NCBI GenBank assembly: GCA_037355855.1
Contig: CM074762.1
Coordinates: 496,001-560,000 of the forward strand
Source: Pseudo-nitzschia pungens
Lineage: Eukaryota; Bacillariophyta; Bacillariophyceae; Bacillariales; Bacillariaceae
Length of the DNA: 64,000 nucleotides
Direction of reading: 5' to 3'
Shown: positions 1-10,577 of the stretch, in pieces
Position numbering within the stretch: the first letter of the stretch is position 1
Layout of the letters: each line of letters starts with the position of its first letter
The notes under the pieces: model-generated
Told to the model about the DNA's origin: nothing
Database searches by the model: none
Seen by the model: the letters and a program-made list of their open reading frames with translations, nothing else
Program-made: the position numbers and the translations under genes

Positions 1-127
1 AATACCCGTACAAGTTCCGTGCGTACTCACCCGGAGTCGCGATCCCTCCCCAGTCGACGCAATCGTTGCGCTCCCTTTCGGTTATCGTTCTGACGGCAGC
101 GGCAGTGGCACCCACTGATACGCCACG
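1..127 (-). CDS. Partial exon of an unrecognised gene running off the left edge
   Basis: One minus-strand frame is open from a TAG at 128-130 to the window edge. It reads like real protein, including the stretch ERNDCVDWGGIATPGEY. There is no ATG in this open stretch, so it would be an internal exon or the start would lie upstream across an intron; a possible acceptor (TATCAG) lies near 115-120. The other two minus frames here give only low-complexity or hydrophobic translations. I do not recognise the family and infer no function. The true 5' border of the exon is uncertain. Confidence 0.35.
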
Positions 128-139
128 CTACCCATAGCG

Positions 140-634
140 TCCGAATGAATGCTCGTGCTACTAGTGATCCTTCTGGCGATGAGAAACCAAGCCGGAGATT
201 GCGGAGCCGGGATGAGGAAGAAGACGGGGAGGATTGATTTGCAGGCGGCAAGCAAGAAACCGGAATGGAAGGCAAAGTCAAATTTGGCACACTGCATCCT
301 CCTAAACCGCACATGTACGGTATTGTACTCGTATTTTGAGAATAGTATCTTCGACAAGCTATCAATATTAGGAGTAAAGTATGTATGATTCTTTTCAAGA
401 CTTCAAACATCCATTCGTCAAGAGTAACATTGAAAAGTGGTCTAGATCAAACATTCAGAAGCTACACGTACGTGCATCAGAGAATAATTTTGGATACACA
501 TAGTTTAAGCTATTACAGTTGTTTTGAAAATGATGATGTACTAGTACTACTAATTACCAGGTAACCTTAGAGCTTACTTCATAACTTCATGTTTTGCTAT
601 TTTGCCTCTGTTATTTAGTACGATTTAGGGAGGG
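140..634. other. Intergenic or 5' region without recognised gene
   Basis: The stretch is AT-rich and holds one copy of the dispersed GTAACCTTA motif at about 561. Short minus-strand ORFs, one with a hydrophobic start, could include an upstream exon of the left-edge gene, but I could not join them convincingly. Confidence 0.4.
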
Positions 635-1990
635 ATGATTCGTTGGGAGCTCCGAGGTTTAGCAAAGTTTGACCGAAAAGATAGAGATTTTGATGGAGCT
701 GTTCTTCATTTTGATTGCATGAGCACCGATAGGCCCCTTCGCCAAATAATTTACTACGGTAAATTTTTCACCGGAATGAATCTTCAATCTGGAATTCTGT
801 CGTTCTCAAAACAGCCAAAGAAGAGAACCGAATGCGAACGAATGAATCGCACGAATTTCATGACGTTTGAGAATACTGGACTCGCTCTGTCAGCGAACGC
901 AGCTGTACCAAAAGGATTGCAGACATCCAATTTCGTGACAGAATGTGACATCAGAACTCTCGTTGTCTCCGCATTGTTGCAACCATTCGATACGCAAATT
1001 GCGCATCTATCCCGCAGTGACCACATGCCATTCGTAGAGCCCTGCCTAGACCCGATGGTGGATTCCAGCGAAAGCGATTGCAGCAGCTTCTTATATGGCG
1101 ATGGCGATGTCTTCCTCGAGGAGCCACCCGATTCAGACTTCGTCGACGAAGAGGAAATTATCTACGACAGGAACGATGCCGTGATAAGAGTGAGGTTCGA
1201 TGGGTGTTCGCTGCAAATGCTTTCTAGTGAATTGCAGAACGATCGAGAATTGGTCGTGGCTGCAATCCAAAATAATCCCCTCGACATCAAGTATGCATCC
1301 TCGGAATTCCGACACGATCGAGAGATTGTCCGGATGGCCGTAACGAGAAGTGTCAACGCATTCAAATTTCTTTCAAAAACTCGTTGGTGGTGTGACGAGG
1401 AGATTGTTCTGGCCTCGTTGCAAAGCAATCCCACAGCAACCATGAACTTCTTTCACAGGCGGGACCGTCACGCCGACGATAGGTACCTTACAAAGACGAT
1501 TGTCTTGGCCGGCGTGAGAAGGGATGGAAACAACTTGAAATATGCATCCAATGCATTGCGAAACGATCGTGAGGTTGTCCTCACCGCATTACGAAACAAT
1601 TGCAAAGCCTATTTGCATGCTTCGTCGGAATTGCAACGAGACAAGAAGATCCTCACGACTGCATTGCGAATGAATGGACACCTATTGAGCATAGCCCCGA
1701 AGGAACTCAGAGGTGACGTGGAGGTTGTCATGGCGGCCTTGGATCAAGATCCATCGTCCCTTAAATTCGCGTCGCAGGAATTTTTTGTGGCGTTGGCAAA
1801 ACTGGGATTGGATTCCAGGCAAGAGCGGCAACAAGAACCGGGGAAGGGAACCCAGAAAAACGAGGAAGAAAGCACTCGGGACGAACTTCTGGCGGAGAAC
1901 CGAGCGCTGCGAAAACGACTAGCCGAAGTCGAGGCCAAAGCCAAGAGCCTCCGGAACGAGCCTGCCGCAAAAAAAAAGCGTGTCACATGA
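635..1990 (+). CDS. DUF4116 repeat protein with C-terminal coiled coil
   Basis: An intact 451-codon ORF without introns. Residues about 190-385 hold five or six degenerate repeats of roughly 30-40 residues with the pattern L..AS.ELR.DREVV..AL..N, for example ASNALRNDREVVLTALRNN. This is the hallmark of DUF4116, a repeat of unknown function common in protists and giant viruses. Residues about 145-180 are acidic. The C-terminus (about 395-440) is a charged coiled coil (ELLAENRALRKRLAEVEAK) ending in a basic KKKR tail that could be a nuclear localisation signal. ATG codons at 719, 776 and 842 are in frame and could be the real start, since the first 70 residues show no family resemblance. The molecular role is unknown. 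The downstream neighbour (PhyH-like) is convergent. Confidence 0.75.
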   Translation: MIRWELRGLAKFDRKDRDFDGAVLHFDCMSTDRPLRQIIYYGKFFTGMNLQSGILSFSKQPKKRTECERMNRTNFMTFENTGLALSANAAVPKGLQTSNFVTECDIRTLVVSALLQPFDTQIAHLSRSDHMPFVEPCLDPMVDSSESDCSSFLYGDGDVFLEEPPDSDFVDEEEIIYDRNDAVIRVRFDGCSLQMLSSELQNDRELVVAAIQNNPLDIKYASSEFRHDREIVRMAVTRSVNAFKFLSKTRWWCDEEIVLASLQSNPTATMNFFHRRDRHADDRYLTKTIVLAGVRRDGNNLKYASNALRNDREVVLTALRNNCKAYLHASSELQRDKKILTTALRMNGHLLSIAPKELRGDVEVVMAALDQDPSSLKFASQEFFVALAKLGLDSRQERQQEPGKGTQKNEEESTRDELLAENRALRKRLAEVEAKAKSLRNEPAAKKKRVT

Positions 1991-2752
1991 AGAAGACTAA
2001 GTACCACAATATCTCTCGGAGAACGACAACGGTCTTCCGTCGTTTGGTTGAGGTTTGGATATGTCCATGGCAGTATCATCTCGGAGGAACGATGGATTTC
2101 GCTGGAATATCAATCAATCCATTTGGCTGACGGTGTTTCCCTTTCATACATATACATGCGTTGTATTGGTCAGATTATTTATTTAAACGATGGATTTAGG
2201 AAAGGAAACATTCTTACGGAGTACATGCGTTTCTGTCCGACAGAGTTGCAGGGTGGTGAGTTTCTCGGGATGTTGTGACTTACTGCAATTTAAAACGAAA
2301 GGTTTCGTTCGTCGCTTGTTGATTTATATTCACGGTACTGCGGAGCTTTGTGGCCCATAATCACTCTAGCATTGTTAGCGCAAAGGTGCTTGAATTTGTA
2401 GTTTCAAGGAGAATCGGACTCGAATTCCTGACGGTGATAGTAGTGAGTGAACTGCAGCATTTGCATTTGGTCCTATTTCAGGTTTCATGCTTAGTTTTGC
2501 AGTGCAGACCTTGCATGATGTATTTGTGCAGACCTTGCATGATGTATTTGTTGGTGTCTGAAATGTCTTTCGGTTGCTTACTTCTTGTGGTACAATCAAA
2601 TCATTGTTTCTTTTGCAACTGAGTGTGCTGTGACACTTCGAAACCATGACGGAAACGAAGCCATTGTGTGCCGGTGTATACCATCCTCCAATATTTGACG
2701 ATTGCGAATGTCTAGCCAACTGTTGTACTCTGCCGGTCTGATGCACTCGAAC
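1991..2752. other. Intergenic region between convergent genes
   Basis: No gene is recognised. The open frames here have no family resemblance. A short tandem duplication of about 24 bp sits at 2503-2551 (unit GCAGACCTTGCATGATGTAT plus a few bases). Confidence 0.5.
2503..2551. repeat. 24 bp tandem duplication
   Basis: Two adjacent near-perfect copies of a unit beginning GTGCAGACCTTGCATGATGT lie in the intergenic spacer. This looks like a simple local duplication. Confidence 0.7.
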
Positions 2753-4225
2753 TCAGAGCAAATTCCTCTGTCCATTGCTCAGATCTTCGTACGACAACAA
2801 AACGGTGCGCTCGCTGTCGTTCATGTATTTCACGCACGCCGATTCCTTTCGAACCTCGTCCTGCCGCTCGTCGCCCAGGGGGGCAGCCTTATCGACCCAG
2901 TGCGTCAGGGTCCTAGAACTGGAAACGGCGGAGAGTCTTGCACGGTGCAGTGCCTCTGCGCCAATGCCACCAATCGTCCACCGCGGGACCATATTGACAA
3001 GGCCCGCGGCTCGGACGAGACCCAGCTGCGACTCGAACCGATCAGGATTTTCCGACGAAGCCGTCGCCTTGCACACTGCGTCCGATTTTGGACGCTTCTC
3101 CCGGTGCGAACAATGGACCGTTCTGGAATCCCAAATCAATACGTCACCGGGACCCAACAGGCAGGTGATGGCGGGTCCCGAGCCAAACAGTTTGCTATCC
3201 CTCGGGTCGATTTCCATCCAATCGTCTCCGCCCAATTCCTTCAGCCGGTCGTTGTAAAACAAAACGTCGTTGTCTTCTAGGTAGTGATCGGGAAACAACC
3301 GGTGCGACCCAACGACCACCACGTTCCCTCCAATCTCGGGTGTTACCTGCAGCAAGTTGACCAAGCCTTGAAACGATGCGAATCCCGGTTTCCTCTCTGG
3401 GGATTGATCAACATGGAACCAACCGCGATCGAACCCATCGTCGCAATCATCATCGTCGCCACCGCCTCCACTTCCGTAGCCTCTCCCGGTGTCTGCGCCA
3501 TCGGCATCGGCATCGGTCCAAAGGATCATCCCATCGAGGGACGTGACCAAATCGGTTTGTTTTCGTGCAAGAGCTTCGGTCGAAAAGGAACACGGCAGAT
3601 CGTGGATCGCCGCAAAGACGCTCTGGACTCCCGGGTGCGATCTCAGGTACCACAAAAACGAGGAATGCCCGGACCCATAGAACGGAAAGATGCGGCCCTC
3701 AACGAACCTCGGAAAATTCGGGGACCGATACGTGCCGCGGTCTCCTCTCCGCACGACCACCATACTCGGGGACGGATCCCCGGCGGCGTCCTCGCCAGTT
3801 CCAATAGAGATGCCGTCCCTTTCCGCACCGGTGCGTGCAGTCCCGAAGGACTCTCGAAATTTCCGTTCCGCGGAGCTTGCGGCTTCCAAATAATCCCATG
3901 CCAGGGACAGAGCGTGGTTGCATTCGGAGTCATTCAGGACGCCCTGGATCACGGCAAACCCGTGCTCTTCCAGTTGCCGACGCAGGTAGGTTCGTGCTTC
4001 GTGGCGGTGCGTTTTGTGGAACAAGAGCGACGATGGCATGCCGATCACGATCGCGCCGCCACAGCGCTGGGGTCCGCGAGGGGGGACATTGGACTTGCTC
4101 GGCTGCGGTTGCGCGCTGCGCTGAATCTCGTCGAGGGTCACGGAACGAACGGTTGCATAGTCCGGGACGATGTGCCTGGCGTACCATCGATGCTTGCGTT
4201 CTTGCGACGTCTTCAAATGATCCAT
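2753..4225 (-). CDS. Phytanoyl-CoA dioxygenase (PhyH)-like 2-oxoglutarate/Fe(II) oxygenase
   Basis: A single-exon 490-residue protein. The fold is suggested by the N-terminal segment HGFAVIQGVLNDSECNHALS, the metal-binding HxD in WFHVDQSP (about residue 270) and the distal metal His in GDVLIWDSRTVHCS (about residue 370). The segment between them, GLVNLLQVTPEIGGNVVVVGSH, is typical of PhyH-type enzymes. Family members hydroxylate small molecules using Fe(II), O2 and 2-oxoglutarate; the substrate here cannot be told. A Gly/Asp-rich insert (about 245-265, GYGSGGGGDDDDCDD) lies just before the HxD motif. There is no obvious targeting leader. The start is the first ATG (cat at 4223-4225). A long antisense ORF overlaps it and is a shadow. 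Confidence 0.8.
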   Translation of the reverse strand: MDHLKTSQERKHRWYARHIVPDYATVRSVTLDEIQRSAQPQPSKSNVPPRGPQRCGGAIVIGMPSSLLFHKTHRHEARTYLRRQLEEHGFAVIQGVLNDSECNHALSLAWDYLEAASSAERKFRESFGTARTGAERDGISIGTGEDAAGDPSPSMVVVRRGDRGTYRSPNFPRFVEGRIFPFYGSGHSSFLWYLRSHPGVQSVFAAIHDLPCSFSTEALARKQTDLVTSLDGMILWTDADADGADTGRGYGSGGGGDDDDCDDGFDRGWFHVDQSPERKPGFASFQGLVNLLQVTPEIGGNVVVVGSHRLFPDHYLEDNDVLFYNDRLKELGGDDWMEIDPRDSKLFGSGPAITCLLGPGDVLIWDSRTVHCSHREKRPKSDAVCKATASSENPDRFESQLGLVRAAGLVNMVPRWTIGGIGAEALHRARLSAVSSSRTLTHWVDKAAPLGDERQDEVRKESACVKYMNDSERTVLLSYEDLSNGQRNLL

Positions 4226-5158
4226 GCCGTGTCACGCCATTGCGATCATCGGTCCGGGCTCGCGGGGAGAACGATTTGCGGTGCTTTGACTCCCGAACGG
4301 CGCTGCTGCTCGCCCGATAATTCTCGCGTCAACGCTGCGCCGTTCGCTGGTGCAATTGGCAAGTGGAGTGCTGGTTCGCGAAGTTCGACGTCCGACCTCT
4401 CGTCTCAACTACACGTACCGGTACACCATTCCTTCGATGAAAAAATAGGTGCCGTTGTTCAAGAACAGAGTAATTGAATAACGTTTTTAACTATGAAGTA
4501 GTGTTCTGTACCGTACGGTATGTGCAAAAACTCGAAGATGGAACACGAGAATTGCCTCACTCCCTAAGGTTACGATACGGTATATATGCATTTTTCTAGC
4601 TTTCTATGAGCATGATGTTAACCATATGTATTTTATTGCAAACTCGTACTCGAAAGAGTCATGTGTTGAATGAATGAATCTGTTTCCACGAAGAAAGAAC
4701 ACGGCAGTTCCATTGAACGATTCGGATGCAATCTGAAACCCTACGGGTGTTAAGTATGAAAAATAAAAAGGAATGAAGTAGATGTTAAAATTGTTTTGGG
4801 GCTTGTCAGTATCTGATCTCAAGTTTTCAGCGAATGAAAATGGATTTTGATGACGAGTGATGCTGACCAACTACTCTCTCTAGGTAACCTTATGTTTTCC
4901 TACCAGCACAAGAACCATTACCTTCAATTACCTGTAAACCTTACCGTACTAAGCCGTCGTATCTGCAAGTGACCCAAATCTAGTCGTCGATACGGTAAGT
5001 TAACCTTACAGAACCGATAAATTGCTATTTTTTCGATCCCACCATCGGAAATTCGAAAAGGCACGAATATCTCACTAACCTTACCGTGTATCATCTCGAC
5101 GATGCACAGAGACTGAGTTGTGGAGTACGTTTCTCGGTTCTGTTCTCACCACAACACC
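4226..5158. promoter_or_regulatory. Divergent intergenic region, PhyH-like / carboxypeptidase
   Basis: This 0.9 kb stretch separates two divergent starts and should hold both promoters. Between 4881 and 5085 there are four copies of the dispersed TAACCTTA/AAGGTTA-type motif. No gene is seen. Confidence 0.45.
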
Positions 5159-7815
5159 ATGAAGGCACACCTCGACAATTGCTGCAACGCTTGGACCATT
5201 GCCCTTCTCGTGCATTTCTTGTTGTTGTCGCTGCTGGTCGATGCAGGTTCGGTTCGTAATGTCGCTGTGACCCATCGCGATGACAACACCGAACGAGCGC
5301 ACACTGTACAGGAGGACAATGCAAGCGGTCTAGGAAGCGAACAACAAACGCGGCGTGAACAAGAGGGCAACGAAATGCAACCAAAACAGGTTGTCTCGTA
5401 CCATATCTGGGATTCTCCTGAGATCGCAATCGCCGTGAACGAATGGAAGGAAACCTATCCCGAATTATTCCGATTGACCACCTCGCAGGAAGCATACGGT
5501 TTGCCGACAGCGGGAGGAAAGGAGGACTGCCCCTTTTACGAGAAGAGCGAGGGATGTCCAAATTACTTTTTTACGATCCAGGACTTCGTGACACACCCGA
5601 TCGATAGTCCTTCTTCCTCGCACCTTCCCGAGGTCTTTTTGAGCGGCTGCCTCCACGGGAACGAACGCGTTGGTCCGTCCAGCGTCATGGAGGCATCGGC
5701 GCTTCTTCTCGAGGCGGCGCACTGCGAGGCATTGCCGCGATCAAGTCTTCCCTCGTCGGATAATCTGGATGCGGACATCAAGGAAGCCAAGAAGTGTCGC
5801 GAGGCACTTCGCAGCAAGGGCATTGACGATGTCCACCGGAAATGGTTGGCCCGGTTGGTCAGCACCCGTCGGATCGTCGTCGCTCCGAACACGAATTGTG
5901 AGTGGTAGCGAATCAATGAAAATACAATGCGGAAGAAATCACAATATTGGGAGAGGATGGGCTGGAGTTACGCGTGTACCAAGGTACGCATGCATTCTTG
6001 TATCCTGCGTCTTTTTCTGACTCCAGACATTTTGTTTTGTTTTTGTTGTGACAGCACTCGGGCATTTTCAGCAACACACGAACAGAATCGGGCGTCGATC
6101 CCAACCGGGATTTCCCGTACGATTTGCTCGATCCTAGTTTGTGCATGCAAACCATCGCCGGACGCACTGCCAACGAAATTTTCCGGGAACACATGTTCCA
6201 GCTCGCGATAACGTTCCATGGCGGCATGGAAGTAGTGGGCTACGAGTGGGGAGCTCCCTCGTTTTTGAACTTTTTGTCGCCCGACGACGTGGCCCAGGAC
6301 CAGATAGGCGGCGCCTACAGTCGGTATGGGGGCGGCTGGGACTCTAGCCACCCATACGCTTTCGGCACAATGAACAACATGGTGTACTACGTGCGCGGAG
6401 GAATGGAGGATTGTACGTACCAAACTATCTGTTTCGCGCGTGGACCACGCACAAATAGCAGTGACTCTTCGTTTCAAACTCGGTCTGATTCATTTACTCA
6501 ACGATTCCAAACGTCGTGAATGACATGCGTTGTGCTCGTTGTTTCTTGTTGCGTCCTTTGTCCAGGGGCATATGCTGGTTCTTTTACTCCCGACAAGGTC
6601 ACCCCCTGCACACCCATCACGTATGGGGGATACCCACGCGAAAAGACAATCTACAACAATTCCACCCTCCGAGTTTTCAACATGCTGGTAGAGACTAGCA
6701 ACGCGAAAGAACCAAAAACTGACCTCGGAAATTCTATGGACGTGTTGGATGCTAATACCAAGGGCAACGGTCATGTTTCTCGCAATATTCGTTTGTCTCT
6801 CTTGGCGATCGACATGGTGCAACCATATGTGGGCATCGTCGGTGTGAACAAGCTGGCTTTGGCCGACGATATTGTTCCGAAGGAGAACAGAGATCCAAAC
6901 AGCTGCTTGGAGACAAAGTCAGTGATGGTCGCCAAGAACGCCGAAACCGTAGACATCGAATGGACGGTAGGAGGAGCAATGACGATCGACAACACGGAAC
7001 TCTGGTACGCGAAATGGGACGATATTTTGTCCGAGGGGAATGATGCATGTTGGACCCAGCCAGACAATACCGATCTCTTGCAAAGGGTGGAGACTGATTC
7101 TGCCAACACCGGCTTTGGTTTCTTTTCGGACCAAGGACCTCTACCCCGTCCCGAGGAAAGTGCCACCGGGATTCGAATGACCAACGGACCTTTGTTCCGG
7201 GCGACGATTCCTTTGGAGAAATTCAAAAAGGGAGAGAAAGTTTTGGTTATGGCATCGGCAAGGGTAGATCAATCCTGGAAAACCCAACCCGAAAACATCA
7301 AGCCCTCTGTGCCTCCACAGAGCCACGTTGTGAACGCCCGCACGGACCCAGAGTATCACCACGAAAGCAACGGGAAACACATTCAAGGAAGACTGGACTG
7401 GTTTTCTGTGCCGATCACGATTGTGATTGGCGATTTCGAAGACAGCGTTGGCATGCGAGGCGATGATGCCGTGGATGCCGTTGAAATGTATTCGAGGTTT
7501 GTCGACAATCGAAGCATCAACAAAGGTGGAGTGAAGCCCAATTCGGCGCAGGAAGACCACTCGGGGTCTTCGCTGTCCCTGTGGCACTATCTGGTAGCAA
7601 TTATGCTGTCTGTATTGCTTTCTGTTTGTTGTATACGGTGCTTTTGCGGTCGCAAATATTCAAAAAACAAACGACGAACGAGTTCAGCTGAAACTGATGA
7701 CCTTGCTTTTGAACAAGAGCAGTATTCGGACCAAACCGATGACGAATACTGTGACGACGTCGATGACGACGACGACGACGATGATGACGGTATAGAAATT
7801 CCAACCATAGCTTAA
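5159..7815 (+). CDS. Membrane-anchored M14-type zinc carboxypeptidase, three exons, apparent frameshift
   Basis: Exons are 5159-5897, 6055-6412 and 6566-7815; donors GTGAGT and GTACGT, acceptors ACAG and CCAG. The first ATG is at 5159 and is followed by a signal peptide (WTIALLVHFLLLSLLVDAG). The M14 zinc ligands appear as HGNE in SGCLHGNERVGPSS and as the later His in AITFHGGME; the family motif DPNRDFPYD and EDWAYAGSF also occur. A membrane helix (about LVAIMLSVLLSVCCIRCF) near the C-terminus precedes a short acidic tail, so the enzyme should be a type I membrane protein with its catalytic domain outside or in the lumen. In exon 2 the frame changes by one base at about 6064-6070 (CATTTTCAGC): the reading LGHF must join SNTRTESGVDPNRD. 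This is a sequencing error, a damaged allele or a recoding site. With one T skipped the product is about 781 residues. Confidence 0.8.
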
Positions 7816-7913
7816 TCCTGTCGTATCATGTAAAATGCTTTTCTGCCTTTGCCGTTCAGAATGACTTGATAGAAGAATTGACTAGTTGTAGATGAATTAT
7901 GGGTACAGGTATC

Positions 7914-10577
7914 CTACAAATAAACTACAACAGCACTAACGTTGTCCGATGTTCCCTTCCGAAGTGCCATGGAACAAAGTGCTCTGGCAGCATCGTGTGC
8001 CGACATTTTGTTTTTGGTTCGCATTTTGTAGAGATCGATGGCAACCTCGTTCGAATCCATGACGTTCCACAAACCGTCAGTGGCGCTGATCAATATCTGG
8101 CCCTCTCGCACCAATCGTTTTGTCACATCCGGATCGCTCACGATCCCTTTGGAAGTAGCAAAGCGACCCTCGAGGCTCCGGCCCACGGCGTACTCGTAAT
8201 CCCCGACCCGGAGCGACCAGCGGGACAATCGGCACTGTGGCATCGAATAATCGAGTCCGTCGCGTATGCCTTGGGCCAAGCGAGCCTCCTCGGATTGCGG
8301 CGTGTGATCCAGCGTTTCGAAGTTCACTTGTCCCTGGCTGCTTACCACGAGAGTCCTCGAGTCTCCGCAGTTCAATACCGTCAACTCGCTCGAGGTCTCG
8401 TCCAGGGCCAGCATGGAGCAGGTCGTGCCGGCCTCGAGGAATTCGCTACCCGTCTCGGCTTTGAGAATGCCCTCCACCGGATCGTAGTCAGCGATGCACT
8501 CTCCCTCCTCCGTACACTGGCGTTGATACCGCTGGCAGACATTGTTCCACGAGTCCTCCAACGCGTCGCAGACCGATCGGGACCGACCCTTGATGACCAA
8601 TTCATCCGATAACAACCCCGGAAGATCTTCCGATACGAGTTTGGATGCGGCATAGCCACCGTGGCCGTCCATGACACCTGCTACTAGTATAGAACGATCC
8701 TTGGCATCGTGAATTTCGTGCAGGATAAAGGTGTCCTCCTGCGTTGTCCGTCTGCCCTTGGAAGACCAGGCGCCTCGGTCGGCGATTTTGATTTCGACCC
8801 TGTCGGTTGGCGTCATCGATATCGCCTCGTTGCTCCGTACCGATTTTCGATCAAAATGAAGCCGGACGTTCTTGGTGGCTCGAGGTTGGTCCTGCAGCAT
8901 GTCGACCACCCGTTCAAACCCTCCATCGACAAAAGGAAGCTCTCCGACACCAGAGAGTCGGTCGCCGATCTCAAAAATGCCAAGTTCGTCTGCCTGGCCG
9001 TCGGGGACGATACCCTTGACAAATACCTCACCGGGTAACGCATCCTTGGTGGCTTCGTTCCATAGACGCAACAGTTCTTCGTCTTCTTCTTCGTCGTCGT
9101 TGTCGTCGTCGTTGTCGTCGTTACTGTCCTTCTCGGACAAAACCAGGCCGAGAGACTGGGATCGAGAGAAGGTTGCCACAAAATGCAGTGGCCGGCTCAC
9201 GGAAGGAATTTCACACGTCTCAAGTGCTTCGACCACCATATCGAAATACGAGTGCCCGATCGCGGCATCGCGGTCTTCCCCTCCTTCTTCTCGGAGGGTT
9301 TCGATCTCTCGCCATCTCGTCAGCGCCCTCCGGGCAGTCGGTCGTTTTCCCGGTTCCTCGGCGAGCAACTCGGCCAACAAATCCCACAGACCGGGTCGCT
9401 CCGTCAAATAGCCCAGAGCTTGATCGAGTCCGGCGGGACGAAGCTTCGTTGCCAGCTCGTTGTTCAGCCAAACGTTGAGATCACAACCGGCCTCCTCGAC
9501 GAGTTGCTGGCGAAAGCCCGCATCGACCCGTTCCTCGAGGTATCCAAACATGAGCTGACAAAAAATCAGACCGGCCGAGAACACGTCAAAGGACGTTGGT
9601 GCGTCGTACACGTCGATGAAGATTTCGGGGGCCGCATACACCGGCGATACGGCAACGCGGTTCCCGTTTTCCAGACCGACGCGCTGCTTGTTCCATCCGT
9701 TCCCGCTTTTTTCCAGATCCGCGGCGCTCCCGAAATCCATCAGCAGCAGACTCCGATCGTGAACCAACAAGTTGGCCGGCTTGACGTCCCTGTGGACGAC
9801 TTTGTGCTTGTGGACGTGATCCAAAACGGTCAGCAACGACGGCAGAATCGTATCGAGGGTTTCCTCGTACGATGTGGTGCCCAGGGCCTCGGCGATGTGA
9901 CGCAATTCGTGTTTGGCAAGCGCGGATTCCTCGAGATCCAGTCGCATCAGGTCCTGCAACGACGGTGCTGGCAACGGAGTGCCTTCCTCGACCTTTCCCA
10001 CGAATCCGAAGATCATCCAGTCTTTGTCGTTGCTGACTTCGGCGATGGCATCGGCATTCACTTTTAGTTCTATCTTGTCTTTCGTAGTCCCCAAGAAGGG
10101 TGGCAGTTGTGGATGTGGCGGGAGTTTCTCGAAGCAGTGTTCTTCGACTTTCCAGTAGTACATGCATCGGTCGGCACGCTCCTTCATGTCTTTCGACTCG
10201 TCTCTCTTCGTTTTGTTGATCGGATTCCCGGCTTCCTCCTCGCAATTCACCGTTTTCTGTACCAATTCTTTGTATCCCCAGGGCCGTTTGCCGACATACA
10301 CCACGGGTTGGCCATCCGATTGTTCGGACGAAAGCAAATGAACGGTGCCGTACGAGCCGCTGCCAATATTGGTGTCTACAAACAGGGCACTGCCCACTTC
10401 CGGTGCTTCGATCGAATTGATAGTCCCCATCGATGAATCGTCGACTTGTTGTCCCGCGAAAGAAACCCGCCATCGATCCGATCGGATTGGTGTTGGAATC
10501 ACAAAGGACGAAACCCCCGGAAGGTCGAACGGCAGCACGACCACCATCGTCAACAAGAGCATCAGAGCCTCCGACAT
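7914..10577 (-). CDS. Protein kinase - PDZ - PP2C phosphatase fusion with secretory/plastid leader
   Basis: A single-exon 887-residue protein starting at the only upstream ATG (10575-10577). The leader MSEALMLLLTMVVVLPF continues to GVSSFVIP, which resembles a diatom signal peptide with an ASAF-like plastid motif. The kinase domain (about 65-430) has the glycine loop GSGSYG, a candidate lysine in VYVGKRPW, the catalytic VVHRDVKPANLL (about 260) and MDFGSA (about 279), so it looks active. A PDZ-like segment (about 474-580) includes SLGLVLSEKD and GIVPDGQADELGIFEIGDRL. The PP2C domain (about 600-887) has RTTQEDTF, VMDGHGG, NCGDSR, SATDGLW and SDNVSAVVV, the usual metal-binding aspartates. An acidic Asp/Glu run lies between kinase and PDZ. 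The combination suggests one polypeptide that both adds and removes phosphate. The substrate is unknown. Confidence 0.85.
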   Translation of the reverse strand: MSEALMLLLTMVVVLPFDLPGVSSFVIPTPIRSDRWRVSFAGQQVDDSSMGTINSIEAPEVGSALFVDTNIGSGSYGTVHLLSSEQSDGQPVVYVGKRPWGYKELVQKTVNCEEEAGNPINKTKRDESKDMKERADRCMYYWKVEEHCFEKLPPHPQLPPFLGTTKDKIELKVNADAIAEVSNDKDWMIFGFVGKVEEGTPLPAPSLQDLMRLDLEESALAKHELRHIAEALGTTSYEETLDTILPSLLTVLDHVHKHKVVHRDVKPANLLVHDRSLLLMDFGSAADLEKSGNGWNKQRVGLENGNRVAVSPVYAAPEIFIDVYDAPTSFDVFSAGLIFCQLMFGYLEERVDAGFRQQLVEEAGCDLNVWLNNELATKLRPAGLDQALGYLTERPGLWDLLAELLAEEPGKRPTARRALTRWREIETLREEGGEDRDAAIGHSYFDMVVEALETCEIPSVSRPLHFVATFSRSQSLGLVLSEKDSNDDNDDDNDDEEEDEELLRLWNEATKDALPGEVFVKGIVPDGQADELGIFEIGDRLSGVGELPFVDGGFERVVDMLQDQPRATKNVRLHFDRKSVRSNEAISMTPTDRVEIKIADRGAWSSKGRRTTQEDTFILHEIHDAKDRSILVAGVMDGHGGYAASKLVSEDLPGLLSDELVIKGRSRSVCDALEDSWNNVCQRYQRQCTEEGECIADYDPVEGILKAETGSEFLEAGTTCSMLALDETSSELTVLNCGDSRTLVVSSQGQVNFETLDHTPQSEEARLAQGIRDGLDYSMPQCRLSRWSLRVGDYEYAVGRSLEGRFATSKGIVSDPDVTKRLVREGQILISATDGLWNVMDSNEVAIDLYKMRTKNKMSAHDAARALCSMALRKGTSDNVSAVVVYL

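Noticed and set aside
3284..4477. 397-codon plus-strand ORF opposite the PhyH-like gene
   Set aside because: It is antisense to a gene with clear catalytic motifs, has no family resemblance and a composition expected from the GC-rich complement.
8872..10067. Plus-strand ORFs of 179 and 294 codons within the kinase-PP2C gene
   Set aside because: They are antisense to conserved kinase and phosphatase motifs.
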